A stretch of DNA of 64,000 nt from Unio delphinus (lineage: Eukaryota; Mollusca; Bivalvia; Unionida; Unionidae), in assembly GCA_029339505.1 (NCBI GenBank), contig JAQISU010000163.1, positions 1,612,001 through 1,676,000 of the forward strand, read 5' to 3'. The notes beneath the pieces are model-generated. The model was not told the DNA's origin and did no database searches. It saw nothing but the letters and a program-made list of their open reading frames with translations. Position 1 is the stretch's first letter, and the number at the start of each line of letters is the position of its first letter. This document shows, piece after piece, positions 52,690-64,000 of the stretch. A program made the translations under genes and the position numbers.

Positions 52690-53700
52690 CGGACAGTGGA
52701 TATTTAGGCTTTGTATAGTAATTATATTAGTGTTTGGTCGGCGGATATTTCGTTCTATATAGCAGTTGTATCAGCATTCGGTCAGTGGATATTTGGTTCA
52801 GTGTAGCAATTGTATTATTAGATATTTAGTTCTATGCAGAAATTGTATTTGTGTTCGGTGAGTGGATATTTGAAATCCATGTAGCAATTGTGTAAACACT
52901 GTCACTTTATATTTGGTTCTATCAAGCTATTGTATTTAGTGTTCTGTCACTAGATATTTGGTTCTATCAAGCTATTGTATTTAGTGCTCTGTCACTAGAT
53001 ATTTAGTTCTATCAAGCTTTTGTATATAGTGTTCGGTTACTAGATATTTGGTTCTATCAAGCTATTGTATTTAGTGTTCTGTTACTAGATATTTACTTCC
53101 ATCAAGCTTTTGTATTTAGTGTTCGGTTACTAGATATTTAGTTCTATCAAGCTATTGTATTTAGTGTTCTGTCACTAGATATTTGGTTCAATCAAGCTAT
53201 TGTATTTAGTGTTCTGTCACTAGATATTTAATTCTATCAAGCTTTTGTATTTAATGATCGGTTACTCTATATTTGGTTCTATCAAGCTATTGTATTTAGT
53301 GTTCGGTTACTAGATATTTGGTTCTATCAAGCTATTGTATTTAGTGTTCGGTTACTAGATATTTGGTTCTATCAAGCTTTTGTATTTAGTGTTCGGTTAC
53401 TAGATATTTGGTTCTATCAGGCTATTGTATTTAGTGTTCTGTTGCTAGATATTTAGTTCTATCAAGCTTTTGTATTTAGTGTTCTGTTACTAGATATTTG
53501 GTTCTATCAAGCTATTGTATTTAGTGTTCGGTTACTAGATATTTGGTTCTATCAAGCTTTTGTATTTAGTGTTCAGTTACTAGATATTTGATTCTATCAA
53601 GCTATTGTATTTAGTGTTCTGTTACTAGATATTTAGTTCTATTAAGCTATTGTATTTATTGTTCTGTCACTAGATATTTTTGGTTCTACACAGATGCTGC
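52690..53700. repeat. 45-bp minisatellite, about 20 copies
   Basis: Unit TAGATATTTGGTTCTATCAA + GCTATTGTATTTAGTGTTCGGTTAC-like, more degenerate before 52880. Adjacent copies differ mainly at GTTCGG/GTTCTG and CTATTG/CTTTTG. Confidence 0.93.
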
Positions 53701-53713
53701 TGTTAGTGTTCCA

Positions 53714-54240
53714 ACTGTCACTAGATATATGGATCCTTATTACGATAATGTATTGTTGCGTTATAACTGTCACTAGATATATGGATCCTTATTACGATAA
53801 TGTATTGTTGTGTTATAACTGTCACTAGATATATGGATCCTTATTACGATAATGTATTGTTGTGTTATAACTGTCACTAGATATATGGATCCTTATTACG
53901 ATAATGTATTGTTGCGTTATAACTGTCACTAGATATATGGATCCTTATTACGATAATGTATTGTTGTGTTATAACTGTCACTAGATATATGGATCCTTAT
54001 TACGATAATGTATTGTTGCGTTATAACTGTCACTAGATATATGGATCCTTATTACTATAATGTATTGTTGTGTTATAACTATCACTAGATATATGGATCC
54101 TTATTACGATAATGTATTGCTGTGTTATAACTGTCACTAGATATATGGATCCTTATTACGATAATGTATTGTTGTGTTATAACTGTCACTAGATATATGG
54201 ATCCTTATTACTATAATGTATTGTTGTGTTATAACTGTCA
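53714..54240. repeat. 52-bp minisatellite, about 10 copies
   Basis: Unit TGTCACTAGATATATGGATC + CTTATTACGATAATGTATTG + TTGTGTTATAAC. It is nearly homogeneous (T/C in TTGTG/TTGCG, G/T in TACG/TACT). It shares the TCACTAGATAT box with the 45-bp array before it. Confidence 0.95.
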
Positions 54241-55109
54241 ATAGGTAGTTGATTCTATATAGCTTTTACATTTTGTATTCTAATCATCATTATATAAAAC
54301 TATTGTAGCATATAGTACCATTGTACTGTCAATATATATTGGTTGTATACAGATTTTAACTTAGTATTTTAGCTGTAATGAGACACTTGGTTAGTATACA
54401 GTTATTATATTTAGTTTTCTAACCATAACTATATATTTGATTCTCTACATATATTTGGCTTTTACATAGGTGCCATTAACAGTCAGTTCCTTATGCTCAG
54501 TAATCAATTTACTTATTATTCAATTTATGTAACAGTACAAAAGACTGAGAAAACATTTATTTGGGATCATATGGTCAGTATTGAGTAATTTGTTCAAAAC
54601 GTATTCATCAAAGAGCCTACAGAAGGATGATCATTAAGAACGCATCTGACGCTAACCTTGTTTTCTGGTATTAAAGTGAACGATATATTCGGCATAGCCA
54701 AAACAGTTCATTTAATCAGCGGATCCTCGTATATGCTAAATAAGAACTAGATACAATACACTGATTTGTCTCCCTTTGTTCCTAAAATCTAGATTGAATT
54801 GATGCTAGTGCCACTAGTGTTTGAACTTTTGATGTGCAATTTATCAGGTTACATTATTAGACGATAATTGCTATTGGACGATTGCAATAAAACAAAGGGA
54901 TGGATAATAACTATCCATTCAGTGAATGTTGGACTTATATTACTACTCAGGCAGAGAATTCTGGAACTACTTTCTGATTTTGAACATTATGTATGGGTTG
55001 TAACCCAATCATCATTTTGAAAGCGAGCGTCGGATGGTCAGGGTTTACTTTCTAATGAATGTTTTGATATAGACTGTAGATGATATAAAGCTTCTTCCTC
55101 CTTATTTAG

Positions 55110-55364
55110 GTGACAACATTTTTGACACTATTATGATGGATGAAGAGCTCCTCAACATGGACATGGTGTGGGAGGTGATAGACTGGTACAAAGACTCCAT
55201 TCTGCAAGCTCGTGATCTTGACATTAAACTGGAAGCAATATCTTTGAGTAGACTGGGCACAGTGTATAACAGGGTACTGAAGATCGGGTTCAAGGCTAAA
55301 GAATATCTTAAAAAGTCAATTGAACTCGCACAAACTCTCAGGCCTATGGATGTAACTAGTGAAG
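55110..55364 (+). CDS. TPR/J-domain-like protein, exon 3
   Basis: Acceptor TTTAG, then 255 nt: NIFDTIMMDEELLNMDMVWE, VIDWYKDSILQARDLDIKLE (TPR-like helix), AISLSRLGTVYNRVLKIGFK and AKEYLKKSIELAQTLRPMD. The donor GTAATG after GAAG (phase 1) joins exon 4 to give E-D-W-Y. An open frame continuing past the donor is intronic. Confidence 0.72.
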
Positions 55365-55607
55365 GTAATGATGTCAGGAAAAAAAAACATTTTACAGCAT
55401 TTCTTGGAGGGGAGGGGGGGGGGGCATTTTACAGAGGCTATATACAAATATTTATTCAGTTACATGCATAAGCTTAGGAGATGTACTTCGTGATTACTCA
55501 GTTTAATAAATTATGATCCGTTTACATTTTTCCTTGATGCAGAAGCAGACAAGGGTGTGTAAAATTCTTGCTGTAATGATGAAGTCCGTTGTTTTGACTC
55601 TGTCCCC

Positions 55608-55790
55608 ACCTAAGATATTTCCAGTACATTGGCATTTCTAAGACTTAAGATATTTCCAGTACATTGCTATTTCTAAGACTTAAGATATTTCCAGTACATT
55701 GCTATTTCTAAGACTTAAGATATTTCCAGTACATTGCTATTTCTAAGACTTAAGATATTTCCAGTACATTGCTATTTCTAAGACTTTCAT
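55608..55790. repeat. 36-bp tandem repeat, five copies
   Basis: Unit CTTAAGATATTTCCAGTACA + TTGCTATTTCTAAGA, almost identical copies, in intron 3 of the TPR/J gene. Confidence 0.9.
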
Positions 55791-55972
55791 TGAATGTCTA
55801 TAAAGATTCCTTTTTAGTTTGTCATCTACGGAATGGGATAGTGAGGGAAAATTCTTAACGTTCACTCGAATTCTAATTTATTTATTACCAGTACTTGCAT
55901 GAAAATAATGAGATTTTTGCATCGAAAGTTACTTAGTTTTCTGGACTTTATCAATAAGCAAGCAGGTTACCT

Positions 55973-55976
<4 letters not shown>

Positions 55977-56053
<77 letters not shown>
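55977..56053. repeat. (TA)n microsatellite
   Basis: About 38 TA units in intron 3 of the TPR/J gene. Confidence 0.95.
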
Positions 56054-56058
<5 letters not shown>

Positions 56059-56356
56059 TTAACCACAATGCCTCAATTGGAAAGAAATTTATATCTTTTA
56101 TTTTTATTGCCAAAAAAAAAGGACGTAAAACATAAAGTGATAAAGTTTACATGGCTTGAATAAAGTAACGTTTTTCAAGTAAAATCGGAATCTGGAAAAC
56201 GGTTGTTTTTTTCCCTAGGGAGTTGATGGTTGATACTAGTTTTGTATATCTTATAACTTTACTTTGCAAAGATAACCTTTAGTCTAATGCTCAACTATAT
56301 GATGAAACGTATCAAGTGCCATGCTTAAGATACATTATTCATACATTATCTTCCAG

Positions 56357-56754
56357 ACTGGTATCAAAACTGCACTCAGATTCTTGAAAAATACCAGCAA
56401 GAATCTCTGATGCAAGAGCAAGAGGAAGAGAAGAAGAAAAAGGAATCCGTTTTGAAGGAGCTTGATCAGGAACTAAACTTACTGAAGGCCAGAGAAGAAG
56501 ATCCCTTTGACACTTTTCTGACGTGGTTGTACGAGACATTTCCGCCAAAAAATCCCATGCATAAGTTGGAACTCGCGAAGAAAGACGAGGAGAGCGATTT
56601 ACAGGTGAAGTACCGCTGTCTGCAGAAAGCGGTAATCCATTACCACCCTGACCGTGTTAATGAAGCAACGTTTGGGCTTAAATGTAAAGTCCTTTATGAA
56701 GAGATAACTAAATGCCTGACCAAGAGATACGAACAGGTCAAAAGTACGATATAA
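56357..56754 (+). CDS. TPR/J-domain-like protein, terminal exon with J-like domain
   Basis: The acceptor TTCCAG is followed by DWYQNCTQILEKYQQESLMQ. A charged coiled coil (EQEEEKKKKESVLKELDQEL) and a C-terminal J-like region come next: FDTFLTWLYETFPPKNPMHK, then LQVKYRCLQKAVIHYHPDRV with the HPD motif used by J proteins to stimulate Hsp70, and ALYEEITK-like VLYEEITKCLTKRY. Stop TAA at 56752-56754. The N-terminal helix of the J fold is unusual, so domain assignment rests on HPD and its flanks. AATAAA at about 56834 may be the polyadenylation signal. Confidence 0.78.
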
Positions 56755-56875
56755 CATATGTATGGAGGAGATATAGAACTTACAAACAATTATTATCCAA
56801 AGTGAAAGCTATGCAGTAGTGTGCACTCACACAATAAAATGTGGATTAAGTAGCATTGTAACACCATTTACTTGA

Positions 56876-56878
<3 letters not shown>

Positions 56879-56935
<57 letters not shown>
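56879..56935. repeat. (TA)n microsatellite
   Basis: About 28 TA units about 40 bp downstream of the candidate polyadenylation signal of the TPR/J gene. Confidence 0.95.
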
Positions 56936-56939
<4 letters not shown>

Positions 56940-57339
56940 GAGTCTAACTTACAATGGTTATTTTCAAAAACAACGAGGACATATAAACTCTTTTCCTCAA
57001 ATGTTCTGCACTCTTATTTTTTTCAGCTTACGAGTTCCGTTACACATAAGAAGACAAACTCCCTATTGATGTTATGATCGATATATCAAAGATAATTTCA
57101 AAGCTATTAGTTTTACACTTATAAAAGGTATGTTTGATCGGTCAGTTATCCATTTTTCTGATAACAATTTTCTTTCTCAAATTATTTTCTTCTTAAAATA
57201 TGTTAATGCCAAAAAGTTCACCAGGATTGCTACTGCCATGGCATCACAGTCAAATCACTACAAAGTCTAAAATTGTAGTGCGTTATTTTGATTTCTTTGG
57301 CTCTTTACTCCGCTGCTTTTATCCAGTGCTTATGTGATC

Positions 57340-58960
57340 AGTATGTGATAATAACTGGGAAACTAGAATGTGATATGGGATATTAGAATGTGATAATGGC
57401 TGGGATACTAGGATGTGATAATGGCTGGGATATTAGAATGCGATAATGGCTGGGACATTAGAATGTGATAATGGCTGTGATACTAGAATGTGATAATGGC
57501 TGGGATATTAGAATGTGATAATGACTGGGATATTAGAATGTGATAATGGCTTGGATATTAGAATGTGATAATGGCTTAGATATTAGAATGTGATAGTGGC
57601 TGGGATATTAGAATGTGATAATGGCTGGGATATTAGAATGTGATAGTGGCTGGGATATTAGAATGTATTAATGGCTGGGATATTAGAATGTGATAATATC
57701 TGGGATATTAAAATGTGACAATGGCTGTGATACTAGAATGTGATAATGGCTATGATATTAGAATGTAATAATGGTTGTGATAATAGAATGTGATAATGGC
57801 TGGGACATTAGAATGTGATAATGGCTGTGATACTAGAATGTGATAATGGCTGGGATATTAGAATGTGATAATGACTGGGATATTAGAATGTGATAATGGC
57901 TGGGATATTAGAATGTGATAATGGCTTAGATATTAGAATGTGATAGTGGCTAGGATATTAGAATGTGATAATGGCTGAGATATTAGAATGTGACGATGGC
58001 TGTGATACTAGAATGTGATAATGGCTATGATATTTGAATGTGATAATGGCTGAGATATTAGAATGTGATAACGGCTGGGACATTAGAATGTGATAATGGC
58101 TGTGATACTAGAATGTGATAATGGCTGAGATATTAGAATGTGATAATGGCTGGGATATTAGAATGTGATAATGAATGGAATATTATAACAATGATGACTT
58201 GAATATCAGAACATGATAGTGGCATGGCTATTTGAATGTGTTAACAAAAGGAATATTAGACGATGATAACGACTTGGGTATTAGAGTGTTTTAATGATGA
58301 CGATATTAGAATGTGCTAATGACTGCGGTATTGGAATGTTTTATTATTGGAATAATGTGATAATGACTTGGGTATTAGAATGTGTTAATAACTATGATAT
58401 TAGAATTTGATAATGACTGCGGTATTAGAATGTGATAATGACTGCGGTATTGGAGTGTTTAATTACTGGGATAATGTGATCATGACGGGTATTAGACTGT
58501 GTTAATGACTTGGGTGTTAGAATAAGTTAATGCCCGGAACATTTGAATGTGTAAATAACTAGTATATCATGATATGATAATGACTGGGGTAATAGAATGT
58601 GATATTGACTGGGATATTATAATATGTTAATGACTGGAATATTTGAATATGTTAATGACTCGAATATTTGAATGAGATAATAACTTGGGTATTAGAATGT
58701 GTTAATAACTGGAATAATAGAATGTGTAATGACTTGGTTATTATAATCGTTAAATAACTTCGGTACCAGAATGTTTTGATTTATTTTTTGGTGGGGTTTT
58801 TTTGGGTGAGGGGGATATTAGATTGTGTTAATGACTAGGATATTTGAATGTGTTAATGACAAATCTATTAGAATGTGGCAATGATTTGGATATTGGAATG
58901 TGATATAGACTTGTTTATTAGAATGTGATTTTGACTGGGGTATTAGAGTGTGACAATGAT
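57340..58960. repeat. 25-bp minisatellite, about 34 good copies then degenerate
   Basis: Unit GAATGTGATAATGGCTGGGA + TATTA. Homogeneous at 57340-58190, increasingly diverged with length changes to 58960. Confidence 0.93.
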
Positions 58961-60776
58961 TGGTATTTTTTATATTTACATCTTATTATCACAAAGTATT
59001 ATATTCAGTTATGCTAAACTAGCAAAATTTGAATAGTGAAGACCTTACTATTATGTTGACTTTGAATAATGCCATAGTTTCATTTGATAGTACCTAATCC
59101 AGCTACCATTTACTAAACTGAAAAACGATAAGCAGTAGCTGATCACATGGGTTGCGTCTACAGTAAACATTCAATCTTAAATCATCCATAGGCCATCACT
59201 TGATTAAGAATATTTGAACACGTTTTAGAGATATTTATTTCATAGATCAGCATATAGCCAGACATTTTTGATATATATATTCATGTTATGCTGTCCACTT
59301 AAAATTTATTTCTATATAAATGAAGGTTTGAGTATTTATACTTAATGGTTTTAACTTAGTCATTGAATCTGTTTATTAATACATGTATCTTTGCTATGCA
59401 AGTGCTTTATACAGCTTCATTACTGCTGTGTCCCAGTTGTCTTTGTTGCTATATTACTTCATGGTAAACATAATAGTCTTCTCTAGTTACTTTCAGAATG
59501 GCATTTATACATAACGGTTTATGATATAATTCTTCGCTGATTAATGTTATATGTTTTAGCTCTAATGGCCGCTTACAGGAAGAGCTTATGGAATGGCCAG
59601 TTGTCCATCATCCGTCCGCTAGTACAAGTTTGTTATCGCTGATGCTCCTAACCTATTTAGATGATTACCTTATAGATTTACAGCACAACCATCCCAAGGT
59701 CAAGCTGATTCGGATTGCCAGTGCTTTCTGCTTGGACATACAATATGGCTGCCATAATGCGTCATATTGATACTGCTGTTATCGCTTTATTTGGCCTTCT
59801 TAAAATTTTTGTTTTCACCAGTCCTTTAAATGAAAAGTCATTTTGACAAACGGTTTTATAAGAAGAATTTGTACGGAGTCTAGTTGGTGCTAAATGGAAA
59901 GATCTAGCTAACCCTAAATATGGCTATCTTAAAAATATATTTTATATACTCCTCAAACAGATCGCTATATAACATTTAAATACTTAGCTTTTATAATGCC
60001 AAGCTGGTCCTCAATGAAAGCTATTGTAGGTTTAACGTTATTTTTCAGCACCTATATGAAAGTAGAAGAAGTCGTACATCCAATAACTCTGTCACGACGG
60101 CTGTCGCAAAAATCTTTTTATCACTTCCCCCCACCCCCACCCATTATTATGACTTTGGGCTTGCACCAAACAACTTCTTGAGATGTCTACTATGTTGCAA
60201 AGGACAAATATGGCATCCTAACATCCAGAATGTTCGCCCCATTAGCATATTTGAAAATTCTTGGTATTTATTGCTCTAAAAAAATATCAAACATTGTTTT
60301 AACACTTAGGAGTAAAAAGGAAAACTTGGTCTTATCTTGAATTCCTGCAAATTCTTTTTGCCTAGTAGAGTATCAGCCTTCTCGAGGGTCTCTTGTTTTA
60401 TTGACAAAGTAATGATATCTAGTAAGTATATATTTATTATTCATAGCGTGAAGTTTTTTTGGATAACAGTTATAGATGCTCCATTTTTCGGATAAAATAT
60501 CAAGTTGGACCTTTTTATTTGTTTCTCTTTTTGCCCATCGCTTACACTCCTCTGAATTACTACAGGATTTCCACAAAAGCCTGATAATGGTGAAAACTTG
60601 GCGCATATCGAATATCAGAATTATAATGTTATTGTTTAGCAACGTTACAATCTGCGGTTATCTGTCCATTTCAAATAGTGATTATATGTAATTTTGAATT
60701 CGTCAAACTTACAAAAATACTTAGCTGTATTTTTAAGTAATAAATTAGTTTAAACATATTTTATTTCATAAAGTTG

Positions 60777-60780
<4 letters not shown>
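58961..60780. other. intergenic, nothing recognised
   Basis: Open frames at 59588-59770, 59996-60181 and 60373-60691 are short and have no domain or context support. Confidence 0.5.

Positions 60781-60858
<78 letters not shown>
60781..60858. repeat. (TA)n microsatellite
   Basis: About 39 TA units. Confidence 0.95.
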
Positions 60859-60859
<1 letters not shown>

Positions 60860-61097
60860 GGTAAAGGATCAGAATGAAAGCCATTGTCTTTTAATGTTCT
60901 TCCCTTTTTATACATGTTTTAATTGTCAAAGTGACGAGTCACTTTGCATTAGTAAGTGTATATAACGCATGAAGATGAACAACGAGGAGTAGGTGCTAGA
61001 CGAGGATAAATAAAGAAGTTAAAATGAGAAATTGTCAAAGATGTGTCAAACATTGTGTAGAAAGTTGAGAAAATAAGGATAAAAGAAAGTGAATGGA

Positions 61098-61099
61098 AA

Positions 61100-61154
<55 letters not shown>

Positions 61155-61155
61155 A
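61098..61155. repeat. (AAAT)n microsatellite
   Basis: About 14 AAAT units. Confidence 0.95.
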
Positions 61156-61454
61156 TGAAAGGAACATAAAAACGGGATTCAAAGTGAACATGGCTTCTTT
61201 CTACAGTATGCCGTTGCGGAAGAGATTGCAAATCGTTTGGAAAAATATATTAAATTCCTTTTTGCATCTGTTCATGAACCGGTGAAGTGATTGCGTAATA
61301 GTAACACACAACACACGCACGTCAGTGAATCTTTTTGACTTTTAAATAAATTTATGAACGGCATCGAAAATACGATTTTTTACTTCTTTCGCAAGTGTTG
61401 TATCTTCACACAAGAAGGTATTTAAGTTAATTACCATATAGAGTGAGAATTAAA

Positions 61455-64000
61455 TGTAAAAGGAAGCGAAAAAAGAAACGTTGGTTCAAAGCTGGCCGGC
61501 GTACAACATAAAGAAGAATTCCAGTTATCTCCCTTTCGCCCTTCCAGATAAACAATTTCGAAATTCGGCAGTTAATTTTGATAACCTGGTGAAAATCCAT
61601 CTTGAATCGTCAACCGTTATGTCAGCTATCCCAGAGATACTATTTGTATTGCATTATTCAACGCCCAATCAGTAGGACCACCAGAAAAGCGCACAGAAAT
61701 TGTTAATTTTATAAACGACCAGAATATCGACGTCTTCTTCCTGACAGAAACATGACTAAAAACATCAGGCGGTGAGCCCCAAAAGCGCGGATTTAACACC
61801 CACCGCTTACTCCATCAAGTCGTTCCCCGCCACTCTTGTGGAGGTGGAATTGCTGACATCACAAAGAATTCCACGATAAAATGCCTCAAGTACAACACAA
61901 CCTTCAATTTCTGCCACACATAGTTTGAACTAGTCCAAGCAACACTCACACTGGAACAAAAGGTCAGTCCATTTTTTTCTGTCTCTACCGCCCTCTTCCT
62001 GGTAGAAAAAACAAGCTGACTGAATCTCTCTTTTTGGAGTTGTTTTCGAATCTCCTGGAGTATGGAAATTCGATAGGTGGCAACATGATTATTCTTGGAG
62101 ATTTCAACTGTCATTTCACTCTCCTGGAAACCCATACACATCAAAACTTTTTGACTCCATTCAGATTTTCAACGTAAACAGTCCGCTAAACAACCCACCC
62201 ATAAACATGGTCACATTTTAGACTCGATTCTTCATTGACCTGTTGATAATATTCTACGGTTCACCTTTGCATCCAATGAACTTGCATCAGATCACCTCTG
62301 CATTGTACGCCATCTCTACGTATCAGTCCCTAACGCTCCACCTTCATTTGCTACTAAGAGAAAAAAACTCAGTATGATAAATAGAATCAAACTAATGCAT
62401 GATATCCAAGAAAACCAAACAACTTGCTTCCCTCCTACAGCAGAACAACTCATATGCTGCCTGGTATCATTGTTTGAAAAACATTCCCCAGCCACCAAAT
62501 CCAGAGTATCAATTAAAAAGTCTTCTCCGTGGTATAACAGTGTTATGGACCAGCTTCGCACTGCTAAAAGACATCGCCGTAAAGCAGAGAGGCTTTGGCT
62601 TTGCACCAGACTCACTATTCATAAACAAATCGATGAAGCTGCTATGAAGAACATTACAAACATAGTCCATTTAGCCAAAGTATCGCATTAAAGTACTAAG
62701 ATCACGGAGAGTTCCAGCTGCAAAGAGCTCTTCGAGATAACTAACAAACTAATGTCAAGGAACAAATGTACACCACTTCCAACTACTTTCTCTCCAGTAG
62801 ACCTTCTGGACCTATTAGCAAATTTATTTCGTGACAAAGTTCAAACCATCAGAGATACGCTTTACTTCACAAGCTCAATTGACTCGTTGTTACCATACTG
62901 CTACGATACAGAATTTCAGCGACAACCATTAGGAGCATTTGAACCTGTCTGTGTTGATTTATTAAGTTCAGTCGTGATGAAGAGTGCGCCAAAGTCAGGT
63001 GAACTTGATCCAAGTCCAGCATTACTGCTGCTTGCGTTCATAGACCCAATATTGCCTTCACTAACTGATGGTATTAATATCTCTCTCTCTCTCATCAGGG
63101 TAATTCCCATCATTTTTCAAAACTGCCATCGTAAAGCCTCTGCTCAAGAAACCAACACTTGACCATAACGATATAAAGAACTACCGCCTACCGAATTTCC
63201 CGTTCATATTAAAAAATCTTGCAAAACGTTCCAACCCAATTTGTATCTCATTTGAATTTAAAGTCTTTTTAGCAATGTACAGTCTGCATATCGCCCTTGC
63301 CACAGCACTGAAACTACTCTTCCGAAAATAATTAATGACATTCTCTCCGCTTTGGATAGCGGAATGATTACAGTCCTCACCCTCCTTGATTTGTCTGCAA
63401 CATTTGACACAATAGACCATGATATATTACTTCACCATCTCCAGCATGTATTTGACATTCACAATAAAGCCTTACAGTGATTCAAGTCTTACTTAGTCTA
63501 CAGGACACAAATTGTATCTACAAATGGAATAAACTCCAGTCCAGTTGATCTATGTTGTGGTGTTTCACAGGGGTCTGTTTTCTTTATTATATACACTCAG
63601 CTGCTCTCAAGTGTCATAGATCATCACCCAGTGTTTCACCAATAGTATGCTGATGACACCCACATACACAAGTCTAGCCACCCAAATGAAGTTGATGCTA
63701 CCATCCAAGATGTAGAGAGGTGCATTTTTGATGTGAAATCATGGGTGACATGTAACAAACTAAAGCCATTCTGATCACAACACAAAGACTTTCTCATTCA
63801 CATCCTTTACCTCAGACAATAAATATCAGCAACACCAACATTAAATTCATACAGTCAGTACGAAACCTAGGTGTTACTCTAGACAGTACTATCACATTGC
63901 ACCAAAATGTCATGAATATATGCAATGCTGCATATCTTGAGTTAAGACGCATCAGCTCCATTCGCAAATATCTTTCAGTTGATTCCACTAAAACACTTGT
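61455..64000 (+). mobile_element. L2/CR1-type LINE, degraded copy 2, runs off window
   Basis: Collinear with copy 1 from about 43990. The endonuclease start is better preserved here: ALFNAQSVGPPEKRTEIVNF near 61655, DVFFLTET near 61730 and LGDFNCHF-like sequence near 62095. RT parts include NYRLPNFPFI near 63180, LLDLSATFDTIDHD near 63385, and the downstream region to 63999. Stops and frameshifts are frequent. The 3' end is outside the window. Confidence 0.83.

Larger units (their letters stand above)
52328..55109 (+). other. intron 2 of TPR/J gene with two minisatellites
   Basis: 2.8 kb, dominated by the 45-bp and 52-bp arrays (52690-54240). About 850 bp of unassigned sequence precedes the acceptor TTATTTAG. 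Confidence 0.65.

Overview
This is a metazoan (spliced-gene) window, most likely from a marine lophotrochozoan such as a mollusc. The organism call is an inference. It rests on two multi-exon genes with GT-AG introns, tRNA-derived SINEs, several LINE clades, a Ty3/Gypsy element, a hAT transposon, two kinds of Polinton/adintovirus-like provirus, and very many (TA)n, (TTA)n and minisatellite arrays. No bacterial-type operons, rRNA or free-standing tRNA genes were seen.

Left third (1-20.6 kb): two convergent virus-like elements. Element A (<1 to about 8.97 kb, mostly + strand) is a compact, nearly intact Polinton-like provirus whose left end lies outside the window. It encodes a repeat-rich basic protein (minus strand), an HNH/NUMOD endonuclease, a 118-aa unknown, a 323-aa family protein, a pVI-like amphipathic protein, a double-jelly-roll-type major capsid candidate, a small hydrophobic virion protein, an adenain-like protease, a fibre-like shaft protein, a small membrane protein and a penton-like protein. 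Two genes share a 33-nt leader with a small hairpin. Element B (about 13.5-20.6 kb, minus strand) is a classical Maverick/Polinton of a different capsid lineage. It carries a protease, a Cys/His protein, capsid, pVI-like protein, penton, a membrane protein, a chromodomain integrase and core-like basic proteins. It is older: nonsense codons run through capsid and penton, the integrase is frameshifted, and a SINE with a 12-bp target duplication sits in the 5' part of the integrase region. A 5'-truncated LINE with EN, RT and RNase H domains lies between the two. A 300-bp relic of a B-type element lies at 47.5 kb.

Middle (23.3-39.5 kb): a three-coding-exon MFSD4/NAGLT1-type sugar transporter gene on the + strand. 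Its 12.3-kb second intron holds a nested stack: a hAT transposon (8-bp TSD) inside a Ty3/Gypsy element (4-bp TSD, about 0.8-kb LTRs, integrase encoded upstream of RT) inside a tRNA-derived SINE.

Right (39.5-64 kb): minisatellites, an RTE-like LINE relic, two copies of one L2/CR1-type LINE family, and a four-exon gene (50.8-56.75 kb, +) for a TPR/J-domain-like protein. Several exon boundaries abut microsatellites. Most of the rest is intron or intergenic sequence without recognisable genes.
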